64,000 nucleotides of DNA, from assembly GCA_002356635.1 (NCBI GenBank), contig CP023454.1:682001-746000 (forward strand), in the 5' to 3' direction. Each line of letters opens with the position of its first letter. Position 1 is the stretch's first letter. The notes below the pieces were generated by a model that saw only the letters and a program-made list of their open reading frames with translations, did no database searches and was not told the origin of the DNA. The position numbers and the translations under genes are program-made. Below, in pieces: positions 62,720 through 64,000 of the stretch. The DNA comes from Rhodobacteraceae bacterium QY30 (GTDB lineage: Bacteria; Pseudomonadota; Alphaproteobacteria; Rhodobacterales; Rhodobacteraceae).

Positions 62720-64000
62720 ATGTGCGCTAAAGCGACTATGGAAGAATTCGAAGCCCTTCTGAACGAAAGCTTCGAGATCGACACCCCCTCAGAGGGTTCG
62801 GTCGTCAAGGGCAAGGTCATCGCCATCGAGGCGGGCCAGGCCATCATCGACGTCGGCTACAAGATGGAAGGCCGCGTTGATCTGAAGGAATTCGCAAATC
62901 CCGGCGAACAGCCCGACATTTCTGTGGGCGATGAGGTCGAGGTCTATCTGGACCGCGTGGAAAACGCGCGCGGCGAAGCGGTCATCAGCCGCGAGAAGGC
63001 CCGCCGCGAGGAAGCCTGGGATCGTCTGGAAAAAGCCTACGCTTCGGAAACCCGCGTCGACGGCGCGATCTTCGGCCGCGTCAAGGGTGGCTTCACTGTC
63101 GATCTGGGCGGCGCTGTCGCGTTCCTGCCCGGTTCGCAAGTCGACGTGCGCCCCGTGCGCGATGCCGGCCCGCTGATGGGAATCAAGCAGCCCTTCCAGA
63201 TCCTGAAAATGGATCGTCGCCGTGGCAACATCGTCGTGTCGCGCCGCGCCATCCTGGAAGAAAGCCGCGCCGAACAGCGCGCCGAAGTCATCGGCAAGCT
63301 GGCCGAGGGCGATGTGGTCGATGGCGTCGTCAAGAACGTCACCGAATACGGTGCCTTCGTCGATCTGGGCGGTGTTGACGGCCTGCTCCATGTCACCGAC
63401 ATGGCCTGGCGCCGCGTCAACCACCCGAGCGAGATCCTGAACATCGGCGAGACCGTCAAGGTCCAGGTGATCAAGATCAACAAGGAAACCCACCGCATCA
63501 GCCTGGGCATGAAGCAGCTTCAGTCCGATCCGTGGGATTCGGTCGAAAAGGCCTATCCGCTGGGTTCGGTCCACAAGGGCCGCGTCACCAACATCACCGA
63601 CTACGGCGCCTTCGTCGAACTGGAGCCGGGCGTCGAAGGTCTGGTGCACGTTTCGGAAATGTCCTGGACCAAGAAGAACGTCCATCCGGGCAAGATCGTC
63701 TCGACCTCGCAAGAGGTGGACGTCATGGTCCTGGAAATCGACAGCGCCAAGCGCCGCGTCAGCCTGGGCCTGAAGCAGACCCAGCGCAACCCGTGGGAAG
63801 TCTTTGCCGAAACCCACCCGGTGGGCACGGTCATCGAAGGCGAAGTCAAGAACATCACCGAATTCGGTCTGTTCGTCGGCCTCGACAACGACATCGACGG
63901 CATGGTTCACCTGTCGGACCTGTCGTGGGACCAGCGTGGCGAAGACGCGATCCAGAGCTTCCGCAAGGGCGACACGGTCAAGGCCGCCGTCACCGAAGTG
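62720..64000 (+). CDS. rpsA: 30S ribosomal protein S1, 3' end beyond window
   Basis: The visible 427 codons (frame open to the edge) begin MCAKATMEEFEALLNESF and contain five S1 RNA-binding domains in order. These start near VVKGKVIAIEAGQ, RVDGAIFGRVKGGFT, VVDGVVKNVTEYGAFVDLG, VHKGRVTNITDYGAFVELE and VIEGEVKNITEFGLFVGL. S1 binds mRNA and helps initiation. GAAAGGAA lies about 10 bases upstream of ATG 62720. The sixth domain would be past the edge. Confidence 0.96.
   Translation, partial: MCAKATMEEFEALLNESFEIDTPSEGSVVKGKVIAIEAGQAIIDVGYKMEGRVDLKEFANPGEQPDISVGDEVEVYLDRVENARGEAVISREKARREEAWDRLEKAYASETRVDGAIFGRVKGGFTVDLGGAVAFLPGSQVDVRPVRDAGPLMGIKQPFQILKMDRRRGNIVVSRRAILEESRAEQRAEVIGKLAEGDVVDGVVKNVTEYGAFVDLGGVDGLLHVTDMAWRRVNHPSEILNIGETVKVQVIKINKETHRISLGMKQLQSDPWDSVEKAYPLGSVHKGRVTNITDYGAFVELEPGVEGLVHVSEMSWTKKNVHPGKIVSTSQEVDVMVLEIDSAKRRVSLGLKQTQRNPWEVFAETHPVGTVIEGEVKNITEFGLFVGLDNDIDGMVHLSDLSWDQRGEDAIQSFRKGDTVKAAVTEV

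Overview
The window is high-GC, gene-dense DNA from an alphaproteobacterium, most likely Rhodobacterales (Rhodobacter/Paracoccus relatives). The strongest pointer is the leader of metK (57505..57550), which matches the SAM/SAH riboswitch, a class known from Rhodobacterales. Other pointers are an EcfG-type sigma factor with GGAAC-N16/17-nGTT promoters, an HWE/HisKA_2 kinase, an HvrA-like H-NS protein, DUF1150 and a class II EPSP synthase. No rRNA, insertion sequence, prophage or CRISPR array was seen. Both ends cut a gene: an SRPBCC protein on the left, ribosomal protein S1 (rpsA) on the right.

Region 1.2-9.5 kb looks like a general-stress-response island. It holds an EcfG-type sigma factor, a small NepR-like protein, cyclopropane fatty acid synthase, a DUF892 ferritin-like protein, and several low-complexity or membrane proteins. 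The last group includes a Ser/Arg/Asp repeat protein, a 360-residue Gly/Tyr/Gln-rich protein resembling eukaryotic prion-like domains, and an overlooked 54-residue Gln-rich protein. Eight EcfG-type promoters precede seven of these genes plus the sigma gene itself. This is the most interesting part of the window.

Region 9.5-13 kb carries dnaB, pyrE and pyrC on the minus strand, followed by small conserved and secreted proteins. Region 15-21.8 kb is a mirror-like cluster: three Glyco_tranf_2_4 or DxD glycosyltransferase genes flanked by two related alpha/beta-hydrolase-like genes. One of those has lost the elbow serine and the other is frameshifted. Region 21.8-24.9 kb has a DprE1-like oxidase, a DprE2-like reductase and a flippase-like membrane protein, suggesting polyprenyl-phosphate-pentose (arabinose-type) chemistry.

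Region 25-41.6 kb is mostly housekeeping: a CoA-transferase pair, topA, a Gre-like factor, NUDIX, lipase, purE/purK, small heat shock protein, a kinase and response regulator pair behind trxB, an Lrp regulator, the argB operon and a UDP-glucuronate-epimerase-like gene. Region 41.7-46.7 kb has tRNA-Met and an organosulfur uptake/desulfonation operon (FMN reductase, monooxygenase, ABC transporter). Region 46.8-49.9 kb has an H-NS-like gene, small hypothetical genes, and an AT-rich intergenic stretch with an FNR-type box.

Region 49.9-64 kb holds YceD/BamE, msrB, olsB, two identical tRNA-Asp genes, the phoH-ybeY-corC-lnt operon, metK under its riboswitch, queF, trmB, aroA, cmk and rpsA.
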